Assembly: GCA_001796865.1 (NCBI GenBank)
Contig: MGNQ01000009.1
Span: 19,547-64,513, forward strand
DNA: 44,967 bases
From: Chloroflexi bacterium RBG_16_56_11
GTDB taxonomy: Bacteria; Chloroflexota; Dehalococcoidia; Dehalococcoidales; RBG-16-60-22
Direction of reading: 5' to 3'
Position 1 is the stretch's first letter; each line of letters starts with the position of its first letter. Below the pieces are notes generated by a model, which did not search any database, had not been told where the DNA came from, and saw only the letters and a program-made list of their open reading frames with translations. Positions 16,959 through 26,216 of the stretch are shown piece by piece. A program made the position numbers and the translations under genes.

Positions 16959-18332
16959 ATGATATTCAAACGCATTAAATCGGCGGGCATCGCCCACAAC
17001 TCCTATTTCATCGGCTCCGGCACTGACGCCGCCGTCATCGACCCCCGCCGGGACTGCCAGGTCTATGTGGATATCGCCCGTGAACATGGCCTCAGAGTCC
17101 GGTACATCCTCGAGACCCACCGCAACGAGGACTATACCATCGGCTCGATTGAACTGAACCACCTCACCGGGGCCAGGGTCCATCACGGTCCGGGCCTTGA
17201 CTGGAAATACGGGGAGACCCTCCGGGATGGGCAGGAAATAACCATAGGCAACCTGAGGCTGACGGCAATACTCACACCCGGGCATACCGATGAAAGCCTG
17301 TCCTATATCCTGACCGACCTGTCTACCGGAGAGCACCCGGTGATGGTCTTCACCGGGGATGCCCTTTTTGTGGGCGAGACCGGGCGGACCGACCTTTACG
17401 GTCCGGAAGAAGCTACCCGGCTGGCTTCAACCCTCTACAACAGTATCTTTAAAAAGCTCCTGCCCCTCGGCGACGGCGTCATCATTTGCCCCGCCCACGG
17501 CGGCGGCTCGGTCTGCGGCAAGCGCATTGCCGCCCGGGACGAGAGTACCATCGGCATCGAGAAGGAGCAGAACCCGGCCCTCCGGCTGACAAAGCGGGAA
17601 GAGTTCGTACGCTACAAGCTGTCGGAGAGGCTGGAGCGTCCACACTATTTCCGCCGGATGGAAAAGTACAACCTGGAAGGGCCTCCCCGGCTGGGGCGCT
17701 TGCCTGACCCCACCCCGCTGACCCCCGCCGAGTTTCTCAAGGAAATCGACCGCGGCGCTATCATCGTTGATACCAGCGGGGAAGCCGCCTTCGCCGGCAT
17801 TCACGTCAAGGGCTCCTATAGCATCTGGCTGGAAGGGCTCCCCGCTTTCGCCGGCTGGGTGCTTCCCTACGACCATCCCATCCTGTTGGTGCTGGAAGAC
17901 CCCTCGCACCTTGACCCGGCAGTACGCTCCCTGATACGCGCCGGTTACGATGATATCACCGGCTACCTCCGCGGCGGCATCGAGCGATGGTATAACGCCG
18001 GGCTGCCCCTGGAAAGCCTGCCATTGCTTTCCGTGCACCAGCTCAAAAACATGCTCGACCGGGGCGAAAGGCTGTTGTTGCTGGATGTCCGCGACCAGGA
18101 CGAATGGGAAGCCGGCCACATCACCGGGGCGATGCATATCTATGTCGGCCACCTGGAGCAGCGCCTGGCGGAAGTACCCCGGGACATACCGTTAGCTGCC
18201 TACTGCGGCTCGGGACGCCGCTCCGGGCTCGCCGCCAGTATCCTGCTGCGGGCCGGCTACGCGAAGGTGTATAATGTTGCCGGCAGCATCACGGCCTGGA
18301 AAGCCGCGGGTTTTCCGCTGACCAGAGACTGA
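16959..18332 (+). CDS. MBL-fold/rhodanese protein (persulfide-dioxygenase-like)
   Basis: 457 residues: a metallo-beta-lactamase domain (1 to about 240) and two rhodanese domains (about 250-345 and 355-457). The residues matching the single-iron site of ETHE1-type persulfide dioxygenases are present: His54, His109 (TPGHTDES) and Asp134 (FTGDALF), plus GRTDL. The rest of the usual HxHxDH motif is not: it reads THRNEDY, so a two-metal site is unlikely. The first rhodanese has no active cysteine; the second has it in AYCGSGRRSG. It probably oxidises or moves persulfide sulfur in the cytoplasm. Neighbouring TauE/SafE and CDF genes fit export of sulfite and metals. It could instead be an uncharacterised thioesterase-like hydrolase. 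Confidence 0.82.
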   Translation: MIFKRIKSAGIAHNSYFIGSGTDAAVIDPRRDCQVYVDIAREHGLRVRYILETHRNEDYTIGSIELNHLTGARVHHGPGLDWKYGETLRDGQEITIGNLRLTAILTPGHTDESLSYILTDLSTGEHPVMVFTGDALFVGETGRTDLYGPEEATRLASTLYNSIFKKLLPLGDGVIICPAHGGGSVCGKRIAARDESTIGIEKEQNPALRLTKREEFVRYKLSERLERPHYFRRMEKYNLEGPPRLGRLPDPTPLTPAEFLKEIDRGAIIVDTSGEAAFAGIHVKGSYSIWLEGLPAFAGWVLPYDHPILLVLEDPSHLDPAVRSLIRAGYDDITGYLRGGIERWYNAGLPLESLPLLSVHQLKNMLDRGERLLLLDVRDQDEWEAGHITGAMHIYVGHLEQRLAEVPRDIPLAAYCGSGRRSGLAASILLRAGYAKVYNVAGSITAWKAAGFPLTRD

Positions 18333-18339
18333 TTCTTAG

Positions 18340-19281
18340 ATGGCGCACCAGCATCATACCAACGACCACGGGGAGGTTTCCCTCGGGTATCGCCGCATGT
18401 TTTTCACCCTGGCCATCGTGCTCATCATCATGGTGGCCGAGGTCATCGGCGGCATCGTCAGCGGCAGCCTTTCCCTCCTCGGCGATGCCGGCCACATGTT
18501 TGTCGACGCCCTGGCGCTGGGGCTGAGTCTCTTCGCCATGTCCGTGTCCCGGCGGCCCGCAACCGCCACCCGGACCTTCGGCTACTACCGCGTGGAAATC
18601 CTGGCGGCGCTGGCTAATGGAGTCATCCTGGTGCTGGTGGCCGCCTACATCATCTACGAAGCTTACCAGCGATTCCTGGAGCCGCCCCAGGTCAAACCAC
18701 CGCTAATGCTGACCATAGCGACCATAGGACTGTGCGCTAATCTGGCCGGGATACTGCTCCTCAACCGTGCCAGCCGCGGCAGTCTGAACATCCGGGCCGC
18801 CTTCTGGCACATCGTCGGCGATACCGTTTCATCCGTGGGAGTTATCGCCGCCGGCGTCATTATCCTGCTGACCGATTTGTATATCGCCGACACCATCGTG
18901 GCGGTAGTTATCGGTGTCATCATCCTCTGGGGCGCCGTGCGTATCGTCCGTGAGGCCGGGGACATCCTCCTGGAGACGGCCCCGAAACATCTCGAAATGG
19001 CCGAGGTCACCGGGGCGTTAAAGGATATCCCGGGCGTCAACGAGGTGCACGATATCCACGCCTGGACCATCACCTCGAATATCTATGCCCTGAGCGCCCA
19101 CCTCGTCATCGACGACCAGATGGTCAGCCGGAGCGTGGACATCGTCAGGAACGCCCGCCAGCGCCTCGCCGAAAGGTTCGATATCAGCCATACTACCCTG
19201 CAGCTGGAATGTGAAAGCTGCCCCACCGGCCTGGTCTGCGAGCTGGATAAGCCCGAGACAAACCGGGATTCTAAATCCTAG
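18340..19281 (+). CDS. Cation diffusion facilitator (CzcD/ZitB-type metal exporter)
   Basis: 313 residues with six predicted membrane helices in the first ~205 residues. Metal-site signatures are GDAGHMFVDALALG in helix 2 and WHIVGDTVSSVGV in helix 5. A cytoplasmic C-terminal domain contains VHDIHAWTI. The N-terminus is histidine-rich (AHQHHTNDHGE). It should export zinc, cobalt or similar divalent ions by proton exchange. It follows the MBL-rhodanese gene by 7 bases and precedes TauE/SafE by 14. Confidence 0.94.
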   Translation: MAHQHHTNDHGEVSLGYRRMFFTLAIVLIIMVAEVIGGIVSGSLSLLGDAGHMFVDALALGLSLFAMSVSRRPATATRTFGYYRVEILAALANGVILVLVAAYIIYEAYQRFLEPPQVKPPLMLTIATIGLCANLAGILLLNRASRGSLNIRAAFWHIVGDTVSSVGVIAAGVIILLTDLYIADTIVAVVIGVIILWGAVRIVREAGDILLETAPKHLEMAEVTGALKDIPGVNEVHDIHAWTITSNIYALSAHLVIDDQMVSRSVDIVRNARQRLAERFDISHTTLQLECESCPTGLVCELDKPETNRDSKS

Positions 19282-19295
19282 ATTATTTATATACG

Positions 19296-20069
19296 ATGGA
19301 ATTCATTGTCGTACCGGCAGTTTCCTTCATCGCTTCGCTGCTTTCCTTTTACTCCGGCTTCGGACTGGGTACCATGTTGCTGCCGGCGTTCGCCCTGTTT
19401 TTCCCGGTAAACACCGCGGTAGCCCTGACCGCCGTCGTGCATCTGTTGAACAACCTCGTTAAGGGCGCACTGGTCTTCAAACGCGCCAGCCGGGACGTGG
19501 TGCTCCGTTTCGGCCTCGTCGCCATCCCGGCCTCTCTCCTCGGGGCCTACGTCCTTTCCCGCCTCAACGACCTTACGCCGCTATCAAGCTATGATATTTT
19601 CGGGCGGAGCTTTTTTATCACGCCGATAAAACTTATCATAGCGGTCTCGATGGTGCTTTTCGTTTCATGGGAAGTCTTTCCGCCCTTCCAAAAAATAACC
19701 TTCGACCGGAAGTTCCTTCCGGTGGGCGGCGTTTTCAGCGGTTTTTTCGGCGGTCTCTCCGGCCAGCAGGGGCCGCTGCGTGGCGCCTTCCTGGTGAAAA
19801 CTGGACTCACTCCGGATGGCTTCATCGCCAGCAGCGCGGTGATTGCCGTTCTCACGGACATCCCCCGCCTTTCGATTTATTTCACCAGTTTTTCTCTGGC
19901 CGGGACAGGAAAAAACCTGACCTTGCTGGCGGTGGCTACCGGCGCGGCCATCCTGGGTGTCTGGCTCGGTAATGCCTGGAGCAGGCAGATATCCATGAAA
20001 ACAATCAAAATCCTGGTCTCCGTAATGCTTTTCGTGATTGCCCTGGCCCTGGGCGCCGGATTAATATAA
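19296..20069 (+). CDS. TauE/SafE family sulfite/organosulfonate exporter
   Basis: 257 residues with about eight hydrophobic helices. The two repeats each contain the typical glycine-rich start: FYSGFGLGTMLLPAF and FSGFFGGLSGQQGPLRG. The family moves sulfite or small sulfur anions across the inner membrane. It is last in the MBL-rhodanese/CDF operon, so sulfite export after persulfide oxidation is plausible; this is inference from context. Confidence 0.88.
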   Translation: MEFIVVPAVSFIASLLSFYSGFGLGTMLLPAFALFFPVNTAVALTAVVHLLNNLVKGALVFKRASRDVVLRFGLVAIPASLLGAYVLSRLNDLTPLSSYDIFGRSFFITPIKLIIAVSMVLFVSWEVFPPFQKITFDRKFLPVGGVFSGFFGGLSGQQGPLRGAFLVKTGLTPDGFIASSAVIAVLTDIPRLSIYFTSFSLAGTGKNLTLLAVATGAAILGVWLGNAWSRQISMKTIKILVSVMLFVIALALGAGLI

Positions 20070-20385
20070 TAATCGTGGTTTTAGATTTAAACGCGAATCA
20101 AAAATAAAATAGGCGGGCTTCATCGGCTTTCGCTTCAGAACGCCCGCCCCTGGTTTCGTTCCATTACTCCCCCTTTTTGGTTACCCTCGCCAAATGCCCG
20201 TAATATTCAACCGGGCCTTTACCAGCGCACGGGGAGCTCAGGAACCTTCGCCCCTATCTTCAATTACCTTAATCCGTCCATCACCTTCTTCCTTCTCACT
20301 TCCCCACCCCCCTCACTTCTAACTAATCATAGCCCCGGGTGTTGCGCCGGTCTGTGACTTTTGTCGCTATAGTCCGTCCGGGCGA
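20070..20385. other. Intergenic region between convergent genes
   Basis: 316 bases without a gene, between TauE/SafE (rightward) and the Lon-like protease (leftward). Apart from the hairpin at 20112-20148 it contains a pyrimidine-rich tract at about 20274-20330 on the plus strand. This would be purine-rich in the protease mRNA just past its stop. Nothing else seen. Confidence 0.6.
20095..20148 (-). terminator. Probable intrinsic terminator for the leftward protease gene
   Basis: A 7-bp stem GGCGGGC/GCCCGCC (20112-20118 with 20142-20148). On the minus strand it is followed by TATTTTATTTTTG. It lies about 240 bases past the protease stop, and the 23-base loop is large, so termination may be partial. 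Confidence 0.45.
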
Positions 20386-22884
20386 CTACTTCGCTTCCTT
20401 CTTCTCCTCGGCGTAAAATCCCTTGAGACGCTCCGCCATCTCTTTGAGCCGCCTGTCTACGAGATAGTTGACTGTTCCCGCGGGATAGGAGCCGTCTTCC
20501 TCTCTCTCTCCGGCGGGAATGCCCGTGAGCACTTGGATGCCATCGTCGATGGTCCGGGCGGTGTAGATGTGAAATTTGTTGGCGCGGACCGCCTCGACGA
20601 CCTCGTCCCGTAGCATGAGGTTCACTACGTTCTGCTCGGGCACCATCACTCCCTGGTCGCCGGTCAGCCCCTGGGCCTGGCAGACCTTGAAAAACCCCTC
20701 GACCTTCTGGTTCACACCCCCGATTGGCTGCACCTCGCCTTTCTGGTTGACCGACCCCGTTACGGCGATGCCCTGCTTGATGGGTATGTCGGCCAGGCTG
20801 GAGAGAATGCCGTAAAGCTCCGTCGAGGAGGCGCTGTCCCCTTCGACGCCCTCGTAAGACTGCTCGAAGCAAAGGCTGGCGGAAAGTGAAAGCGGCTTGT
20901 CCTGGGCGTACTTCCATCCCATGTACCCGCTCAGTATCATGACTCCCTTGTTGTGGATTGGTCCGCTGAGCTGTGACTCCCTTTCGATGTTGATGACGCC
21001 GCCGCGACCCAGGAAGGTCTTGGCGGTAATTCGTGAAGGCCGGCCGAAGCTGATGTCCCCGAGGGAGTAAACGCTCAGGCCGTTGACCTGGCCGACCACT
21101 GCCCCTGTGACGTCTATCATGATGGAGCCACGCTTTATCATGGTCCTTATCCGCTCGTCGACCAGGTTATGGCGGAACAGCCTCTCTTCCATCGCTTTCT
21201 GCACGTGGGCGGCGGATATGTTTTTGGCGTGGTCGCGGTCGGCCCAGTAGTTCGCTTCCTCTATCCACTCCTTAACCTGGGCGAACCGCGAGGACAAGCG
21301 CTCCTGGTCGGCTACCATCCGGGCGGAATACTCGATTATCTTGGCCACCCCGCCCGGTTCAAAGTGCCTCGCCTCGCACTCTTCGCAGCAGCCGGACAGG
21401 AAAGCGGCGTAAGCCAGCATGTTCTCCCGCGTCTTTTCAATTTCGAAATCGAAGTCGGCCTTGACTTTGAAAATCTCCCAGAAGTCCTCGTCGAAAGCGG
21501 AAAGGACCTGGTAGAGGGCCGGGTCGCCGGTGAGAATCACCTTCACGGAAATGGGCATGGCCTCCGGTCTCAACCCCTGGGGCGCTATCAGCCCGAACTG
21601 CTCGAACGGGTCCTCTATCTTGACTTCCCGGTTTTTAATGGCGCGCTTGAGGGCCGGCCAGACGCCCGCGTTGGTCAGCACATCGGTCGCACTGAGCAGC
21701 AGGTAGCCGCCGTTGGCCAGGTTGAGGGCACCCGGCTTGAGCATGGTATGGTCGCTGAGATAGCCGCCGAAGAGAAACCGCCTCTCGATTTTCCCGAAGA
21801 TATTCCCGAAGTTGGGGTTACTCTCGACGATGACGGGGGGCACTTTAACCTCGCTGTTGTCCACGAAGACATTGACCTGGAAGGGCAGAAAAGGATTTCT
21901 CCCGCCGATGACCTGGCTCATCGGCACGCCGAAAATCGGGTTTACCGGCTCCTCCGTCCCCTTGAAAAGCTCCAGGTTGTCCAGAATATACGACCTCAGG
22001 CCAGTATAAAATTGGCCGACTTTCGGCCACGGTGCGTATTGCTGCAGGAGCGGGTCGAAAAGGCGCGTGACCGTATATTCGCCGATAGCTTTGTCGGCCT
22101 TTTGCAGTTCCTCCACCGCCTTCCTCTGCATCTCCCCGGCGGCCTCGAAGCTCACCTGCAGCTTCTTACGTAACGCGGCCTGCCGGGCGTCGAGCTCTTT
22201 CCGTTTCGCCTCTTCCAGGGAAAGGTACTCGTTTTCCTGCATGGGGCGGTCTTCCACGAGGGGAATGAGCACCGGCCCGGCCGGGGACATCTGGAGGGCG
22301 AAGCCCTGCTGGCGGGCTTCAACCGCTATCGCTTCGAATACTTTTTGCTGCTCGCCCTGGGCTTCTTCCACGGTCTTCTGCCGCTGCCGCTTGTATTCCT
22401 CGGAGGAGAAAGCCTGGCCTAGTTCCTGCCTCAGTTTACCGAGTAGACCGGTAACATCGTCCCTCAGGTTTTTACCCCTGGTCCTGGGCAGGTTGACTAT
22501 CTGCGGGCAATCGGGTTCCTTGAAATTGTACAGGTAGCACCAGTCCTCGAGGACGAAGGCCTCGCCGCCTGCCTCCCTGGCCTTTACTACCTTTTCGATA
22601 TATGTCTTCACCATCGAGCTCTTGCCCATCCCGGTCAGTCCGGCGACATAGATGTTGTAGCCGATTCCGTTCATGTTCAGCCCGAACTCGACCGCCCGGA
22701 CGGCACGCTCCTGGCCGACGAATTCACGCAAGGGTGCCAAGTCCTTGGTGCATTCGAAATCAAAAATCCTGGGGTCGCACTCCCAGCGCAGCTTCTTGAC
22801 CGGCACCTCGTATTTAGCGAGCCCTTTAGTAATTTCTTTCCCGGTTTTTGCCGGGAGTTTTTTCCGCGTTTTTTTCTCGGTCAT
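20386..22884 (-). CDS. Lon-like ATP-dependent protease (LonB/AAA_32 family)
   Basis: 832 residues. An N-terminal ATPase contains Walker A GLTGMGKSS (82-90). A long helical insert spans about 150-300. The C-terminal Lon protease domain carries the Ser-Lys dyad: EGDSASSTELYG (Ser about 679) and a later Lys in the GSVNQKGEVQPIGGVNQKVEG region. It degrades misfolded or regulatory proteins in the cytoplasm. The length and lack of the Lon N-domain fit the Lon-related family with AAA_32, not classical Lon. It is transcribed leftward, about 120 bases from the next upstream gene. Confidence 0.92.
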   Translation of the reverse strand: MTEKKTRKKLPAKTGKEITKGLAKYEVPVKKLRWECDPRIFDFECTKDLAPLREFVGQERAVRAVEFGLNMNGIGYNIYVAGLTGMGKSSMVKTYIEKVVKAREAGGEAFVLEDWCYLYNFKEPDCPQIVNLPRTRGKNLRDDVTGLLGKLRQELGQAFSSEEYKRQRQKTVEEAQGEQQKVFEAIAVEARQQGFALQMSPAGPVLIPLVEDRPMQENEYLSLEEAKRKELDARQAALRKKLQVSFEAAGEMQRKAVEELQKADKAIGEYTVTRLFDPLLQQYAPWPKVGQFYTGLRSYILDNLELFKGTEEPVNPIFGVPMSQVIGGRNPFLPFQVNVFVDNSEVKVPPVIVESNPNFGNIFGKIERRFLFGGYLSDHTMLKPGALNLANGGYLLLSATDVLTNAGVWPALKRAIKNREVKIEDPFEQFGLIAPQGLRPEAMPISVKVILTGDPALYQVLSAFDEDFWEIFKVKADFDFEIEKTRENMLAYAAFLSGCCEECEARHFEPGGVAKIIEYSARMVADQERLSSRFAQVKEWIEEANYWADRDHAKNISAAHVQKAMEERLFRHNLVDERIRTMIKRGSIMIDVTGAVVGQVNGLSVYSLGDISFGRPSRITAKTFLGRGGVINIERESQLSGPIHNKGVMILSGYMGWKYAQDKPLSLSASLCFEQSYEGVEGDSASSTELYGILSSLADIPIKQGIAVTGSVNQKGEVQPIGGVNQKVEGFFKVCQAQGLTGDQGVMVPEQNVVNLMLRDEVVEAVRANKFHIYTARTIDDGIQVLTGIPAGEREEDGSYPAGTVNYLVDRRLKEMAERLKGFYAEEKKEAK

Positions 22885-23005
22885 CTTCCCGCGCTCTCAA
22901 TCCGGTTCGCTTGAACAATTGCCATCGATCGCGGCCATGTTAATAGATGACGGTGTAGTATCCGCTCATGGCTCAGTTTAGCGTTTGCTGATGGATGTCC
23001 GTTTT

Positions 23006-23311
23006 TCAGACAAGGAGTTTGGAGAGGTCGTGTAACCGGCTCGTCGCCTGCCGGGACGCCTGTGCCCGACTGGTTGACCTGAGAAGATTTTTAGCCAGGA
23101 TTTCGTCCTTGACGATGTCTTTCACCCAGTTGGTGAAGTCGTTCTTCTGAGAGTTTACGTGATATTTATAGTCGTCTTCGGAGATGTTTTTAAGCTCCGC
23201 CTCCAGCTCCCTTATATTGCGCAGTGTATGGCCGTTGATGCACCTGAACACGTATATATCCGGCACATCGGCCGTCAGCCTCTTCGCCCTTTCTTTCAAT
23301 GTCTCAACCAT
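23006..23311 (-). CDS. Small helical protein, DUF5752-like
   Basis: 101 residues. The segment YKYHVNSQKNDFTNWVKDIVKDEILAK resembles the DUF5752 pattern (FYFH...NDFSNWL...), where a His and an Asn-Asp-Phe-x-x-Trp block are conserved. Function is unknown. The N-terminal half is a helix followed by IYVFRCINGHTLRNI. GGAGGG stands 6 bases before the ATG. It lies between the HTH gene and the Lon-like gene, all leftward; a role in stress or protein quality control would be a guess. Confidence 0.65.
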   Translation of the reverse strand: MVETLKERAKRLTADVPDIYVFRCINGHTLRNIRELEAELKNISEDDYKYHVNSQKNDFTNWVKDIVKDEILAKNLLRSTSRAQASRQATSRLHDLSKLLV

Positions 23312-23418
23312 CGCAGCCCTCCTTCAGTATTATCAGATTTGACAGAGAACATCGCCTCATGATCGCCATACGGATTCGCGCGCCCTCCCCTGTCCCCACG
23401 GTTTCTTCTTTCCGCCGG

Positions 23419-23604
23419 TCACCTCTCCTTGAGGAACCCCACGACATCCTCCCGCATGAATCTGCGGTCGCCCCGGGGGCCGATGCGGTACGTCTTGATG
23501 ATTCCACTGCTGCTCCAGCGCCTCACGGTGTTAATATGTATGTTGAGCAACCGTGCCACTTCACCGGGACGTAAAAAGGCGTCTTTTTTTAAAATATGGG
23601 CCAT
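23419..23604 (-). CDS. Excisionase/MerR-like DNA-binding protein
   Basis: 61 residues. FLRPGEVARLLNIHINTVRRWSSSGIIKTYRIGPRGDRRFMREDVVGFL is a winged HTH of the excisionase/BldC-like group. I chose the ATG at 23604 because AGGAGG lies 6 bases upstream and an extended -10 sits just before that. The frame stays open further upstream only because it runs into the korB region. It has its own promoter downstream of korB. Confidence 0.82.
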   Translation of the reverse strand: MAHILKKDAFLRPGEVARLLNIHINTVRRWSSSGIIKTYRIGPRGDRRFMREDVVGFLKER

Positions 23605-23617
23605 GCCTGCCTCCTTT

Positions 23618-23626
23618 ATTATACCA
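23618..23626 (-). promoter_or_regulatory. Extended -10 promoter for the small HTH gene
   Basis: Minus-strand TGG-TATAAT (23626-23618), a TG-extended -10 with a perfect hexamer. No good -35 is seen. It gives a leader of only about 8-14 bases, mostly the AGGAGG site. Confidence 0.55.
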
Positions 23627-23630
23627 GAGG

Positions 23631-24485
23631 TTACAAGAACTCGGTGATAACGTTTTCCACTTGCGCGGGACTGATTTCCCGGGTTACCAGCGGGGCGCCG
23701 GCGAGCGCCGGTATCTGGTCTTCGTAGGTCGGCGCTTCCTGCCGGTAAATTACCCCGATGGGTATTTTGTCTCCCCACTCCTGCGCTTTTCCCAGGGCAG
23801 CGGCCTTGTCGGCCGGGTCGTATTCGCCGCCCTCCGGTAGCTTATATACCCTCTGCCGGTACCACTGGAACGTGTTTTTCTGGTTGAAAGATACGCACGG
23901 CTGCAAAATATCTATCAGGGCGAAACCTTTATGGTTGATGCCCTTTTTGATGAGGTCGGTGAGGTGCTCGGCGTCACCGGCGAAGCCCCGGCTGACGAAA
24001 GTCGCCCCGGCGGCGATGGCCAGCGTAACGGGGTTTATCGGCGGGGCGGCCCCGGATGGCGTGGTCTTGGTGACAAAGCCCGTGTCGCTGGTCGGCGAGG
24101 CCTGTCCCTTGGTCAGGCCGTACACCTGGTTATCGTGTACCAGGTAGGTTATATCGTGATTGCGCCGGCAAGCGTGGATAAAGTGGTTTCCCCCCTCCCC
24201 GTAGGCGTCTCCATCACCGCTGATGGCCACGACCACCAGCTCGCGGTTGGCAATCTTCGCCCCGATGGCCGGTGGCACCGGCCTCCCGTGCAGCGAGTTA
24301 AATATGTTGCCGCTGGTATAATGCGGCAGTTTCCCCGCCTGGCCGATTCCGGAAACGAGCAGCAGCCGGTGCGGCTCGATATTGAGCTCCACCAGGGCGC
24401 TGTTCAGCGCCTTTAAAATGCCGAAATTACCGCAGCCGGGGCACCACGTCGGATTCAGTCCGCTGTAATCAGAAAGTTCGACCAT
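23631..24485 (-). CDS. korB: 2-oxoacid:ferredoxin oxidoreductase, beta subunit
   Basis: 284 residues. WCPGCGNFG near the N-terminus and the thiamine-diphosphate motif GDGDAYGEGGNHF...DNQVYGLTKGQASPTS identify the beta subunit. With the alpha subunit at 24487 it oxidatively decarboxylates a 2-oxoacid (2-oxoglutarate or a related acid) to acyl-CoA, or runs in reverse, with ferredoxin. The two genes are separated by a single base. Substrate is not determinable here, so the kor name is approximate. Confidence 0.92.
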   Translation of the reverse strand: MVELSDYSGLNPTWCPGCGNFGILKALNSALVELNIEPHRLLLVSGIGQAGKLPHYTSGNIFNSLHGRPVPPAIGAKIANRELVVVAISGDGDAYGEGGNHFIHACRRNHDITYLVHDNQVYGLTKGQASPTSDTGFVTKTTPSGAAPPINPVTLAIAAGATFVSRGFAGDAEHLTDLIKKGINHKGFALIDILQPCVSFNQKNTFQWYRQRVYKLPEGGEYDPADKAAALGKAQEWGDKIPIGVIYRQEAPTYEDQIPALAGAPLVTREISPAQVENVITEFL

Positions 24486-24486
24486 C

Positions 24487-26184
24487 CTAGCACCCCTCCT
24501 TTTTTGCGGCTTCGGCGATAAAGGCCGGCGTCAAAGGCCGGCCGTCGAATCTCAGGATTTTTCCGCTGACATCCCGTCCGGTCTCCGTCTTAATCAGCCG
24601 GGCGAGCTGGCCCGTAGCGTTGCTTTCGATGACGTAGGTGTTTGTCGCCACGCCGAGAACATCCGAGACAGCCGCGGTGGGGAACGGCCAGAGCTCATTG
24701 AGCTGGAGCATGTTCACGCTCCTCCCTTCCCGGCGCAGGATGTCCACCGCCTCCTGGATGGCGCCGCCGGTGCTTCCCCAGCCGATGAGTGATGTCTCGG
24801 CCTTCTTTCGACCGTACGTAAACGGCCGGCTGATTTCCTGTTTCAACCCCACCATCTTGCGCAATCTCTTCTGGACCTGCGCCGTCCTGGTGGCGGCGTC
24901 CTCGGTGAGGTGTCCCGCCTCATCGTGCTCATCGCAGTCCGTGACCACCAGCGCCCGGCTCAGGCCCGGGAAGGCCCGGGGAGAAACGCCCGACTTCGTG
25001 ACCTCGTGCCGCCGGTATTTCTCCGGCGCCCCCTCACCCCGGTAGATCAGGCCGCGCTCGATGTTCACCCCGCCGATTTCGAACGGCTCGACGGTCGCGT
25101 AGGAGGTCGCCAGGTGGTGGTCGGTCAGGATAATCACCGGAAGCTGGTACTTCTCCGCCCAGTTGAAGGCCCGTATCGTCACCCCGAACGCGTCCTCGAC
25201 GTTCCTTGGCGCCAGCACCGCCCTGGGAAAATCCCCGTGGTGAGCGTGGAGCACGAACTGAAGGTCGCCCTGCTCTGTCCGGGTGGGCAGTCCCACGGCC
25301 GGTCCCGGGCGCTGCGCGTCAATCATTACCACCGGGGTCTCGGTGATTCCGGCCAGGCCCAGCCCTTCGACCATCAGGCAGAAGCCGCTACCGGAAGTGG
25401 CCGTCATCGCCCGCACGCCGGCGTAACCCGCCCCGATGGTCATGTTTACCGCGGCGATTTCGTCCTCGGCGTGTACCATCACGATACCCAGCTCTCCCGA
25501 TTTGGCTGCCAGGTACTCCATGATGGAGCCGGCCGGCGTCATGGGGTAAGCCGCCATGAATTTGCATCCCGCGGCGATAGCCCCCAGGCATATCGCGTCG
25601 TTACCGGTAAGCAGCATCCGGCGGCCCGTGACCACGGTCTTCAGGGCACGCCGTTTTCCGGCATAGCCCTTCATCACGTGCTCGTAGCCCGCCCTGGCGG
25701 CGGCGATGTTGCCCTCGGCGACCTTGCCCTCGCGGAAATACCCGGACAGGACGATATCCAGCATCGCCGGGTCGTAGTCTATCAGCGCCAGCGCCGCCCC
25801 GAGGGCGACGGTATTGGCCATGAGCCTCTCGCCGGCCAGTTTTTCCAGCGGCACACTGAAAAGCCGCTTATCCGCCCCGGCGTCGGCTATTGTCTCGCCG
25901 TCGTAAATCGCCACCCCGCCTGCAGCCAGCTCTGGCAGGTGCAGGTCGATAGTCTCTTTATTGAGCGCCACCAGTATATCCACATCTTCCCTGACCGCTC
26001 CCACCCTGCCGTCCTTAATCCTGGCCCGGAAGAAGTTGTGGCCGCCCCTTATCCTCGATTCGTAGTCCTGGTCAGCGAAGACATGATAGCCGGCGCGGGA
26101 CATCGCCTTGGCCAGCAGGAACCCCGCTGACTGCACTCCCTGGCCCGCCTCGCCCCCCACCAGAAAGTTGATATCGACGGGCAT
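24487..26184 (-). CDS. korA: 2-oxoacid:ferredoxin oxidoreductase, fused gamma-alpha subunit
   Basis: 565 residues. Residues 1 to about 180 are the gamma domain (GGEAGQGVQSAGFLLAKA); about 195-565 are the alpha domain with the AAYPMTPAGSIMEYL segment and a TSGSGFCLM block. The gamma-alpha fusion is typical of KorA/OorA-type proteins in anaerobes and archaea. GAGAGGT precedes the ATG. It is followed at once by korB. No delta ferredoxin subunit is present, which is normal for this two-subunit form. Confidence 0.92.
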   Translation of the reverse strand: MPVDINFLVGGEAGQGVQSAGFLLAKAMSRAGYHVFADQDYESRIRGGHNFFRARIKDGRVGAVREDVDILVALNKETIDLHLPELAAGGVAIYDGETIADAGADKRLFSVPLEKLAGERLMANTVALGAALALIDYDPAMLDIVLSGYFREGKVAEGNIAAARAGYEHVMKGYAGKRRALKTVVTGRRMLLTGNDAICLGAIAAGCKFMAAYPMTPAGSIMEYLAAKSGELGIVMVHAEDEIAAVNMTIGAGYAGVRAMTATSGSGFCLMVEGLGLAGITETPVVMIDAQRPGPAVGLPTRTEQGDLQFVLHAHHGDFPRAVLAPRNVEDAFGVTIRAFNWAEKYQLPVIILTDHHLATSYATVEPFEIGGVNIERGLIYRGEGAPEKYRRHEVTKSGVSPRAFPGLSRALVVTDCDEHDEAGHLTEDAATRTAQVQKRLRKMVGLKQEISRPFTYGRKKAETSLIGWGSTGGAIQEAVDILRREGRSVNMLQLNELWPFPTAAVSDVLGVATNTYVIESNATGQLARLIKTETGRDVSGKILRFDGRPLTPAFIAEAAKKEGC

Positions 26185-26216
26185 GATTTACCTCTCTTGC
26201 TGATTTTTGCCTTCTG

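Noticed and set aside
24910..26130. A 406-codon plus-strand frame opposite korA, and a 334-codon plus-strand frame opposite the Lon-like gene (21169-22173)
   Set aside because: Both are antisense to genes with clear motifs and arise from high GC; their translations show no family, domain or ribosome site.
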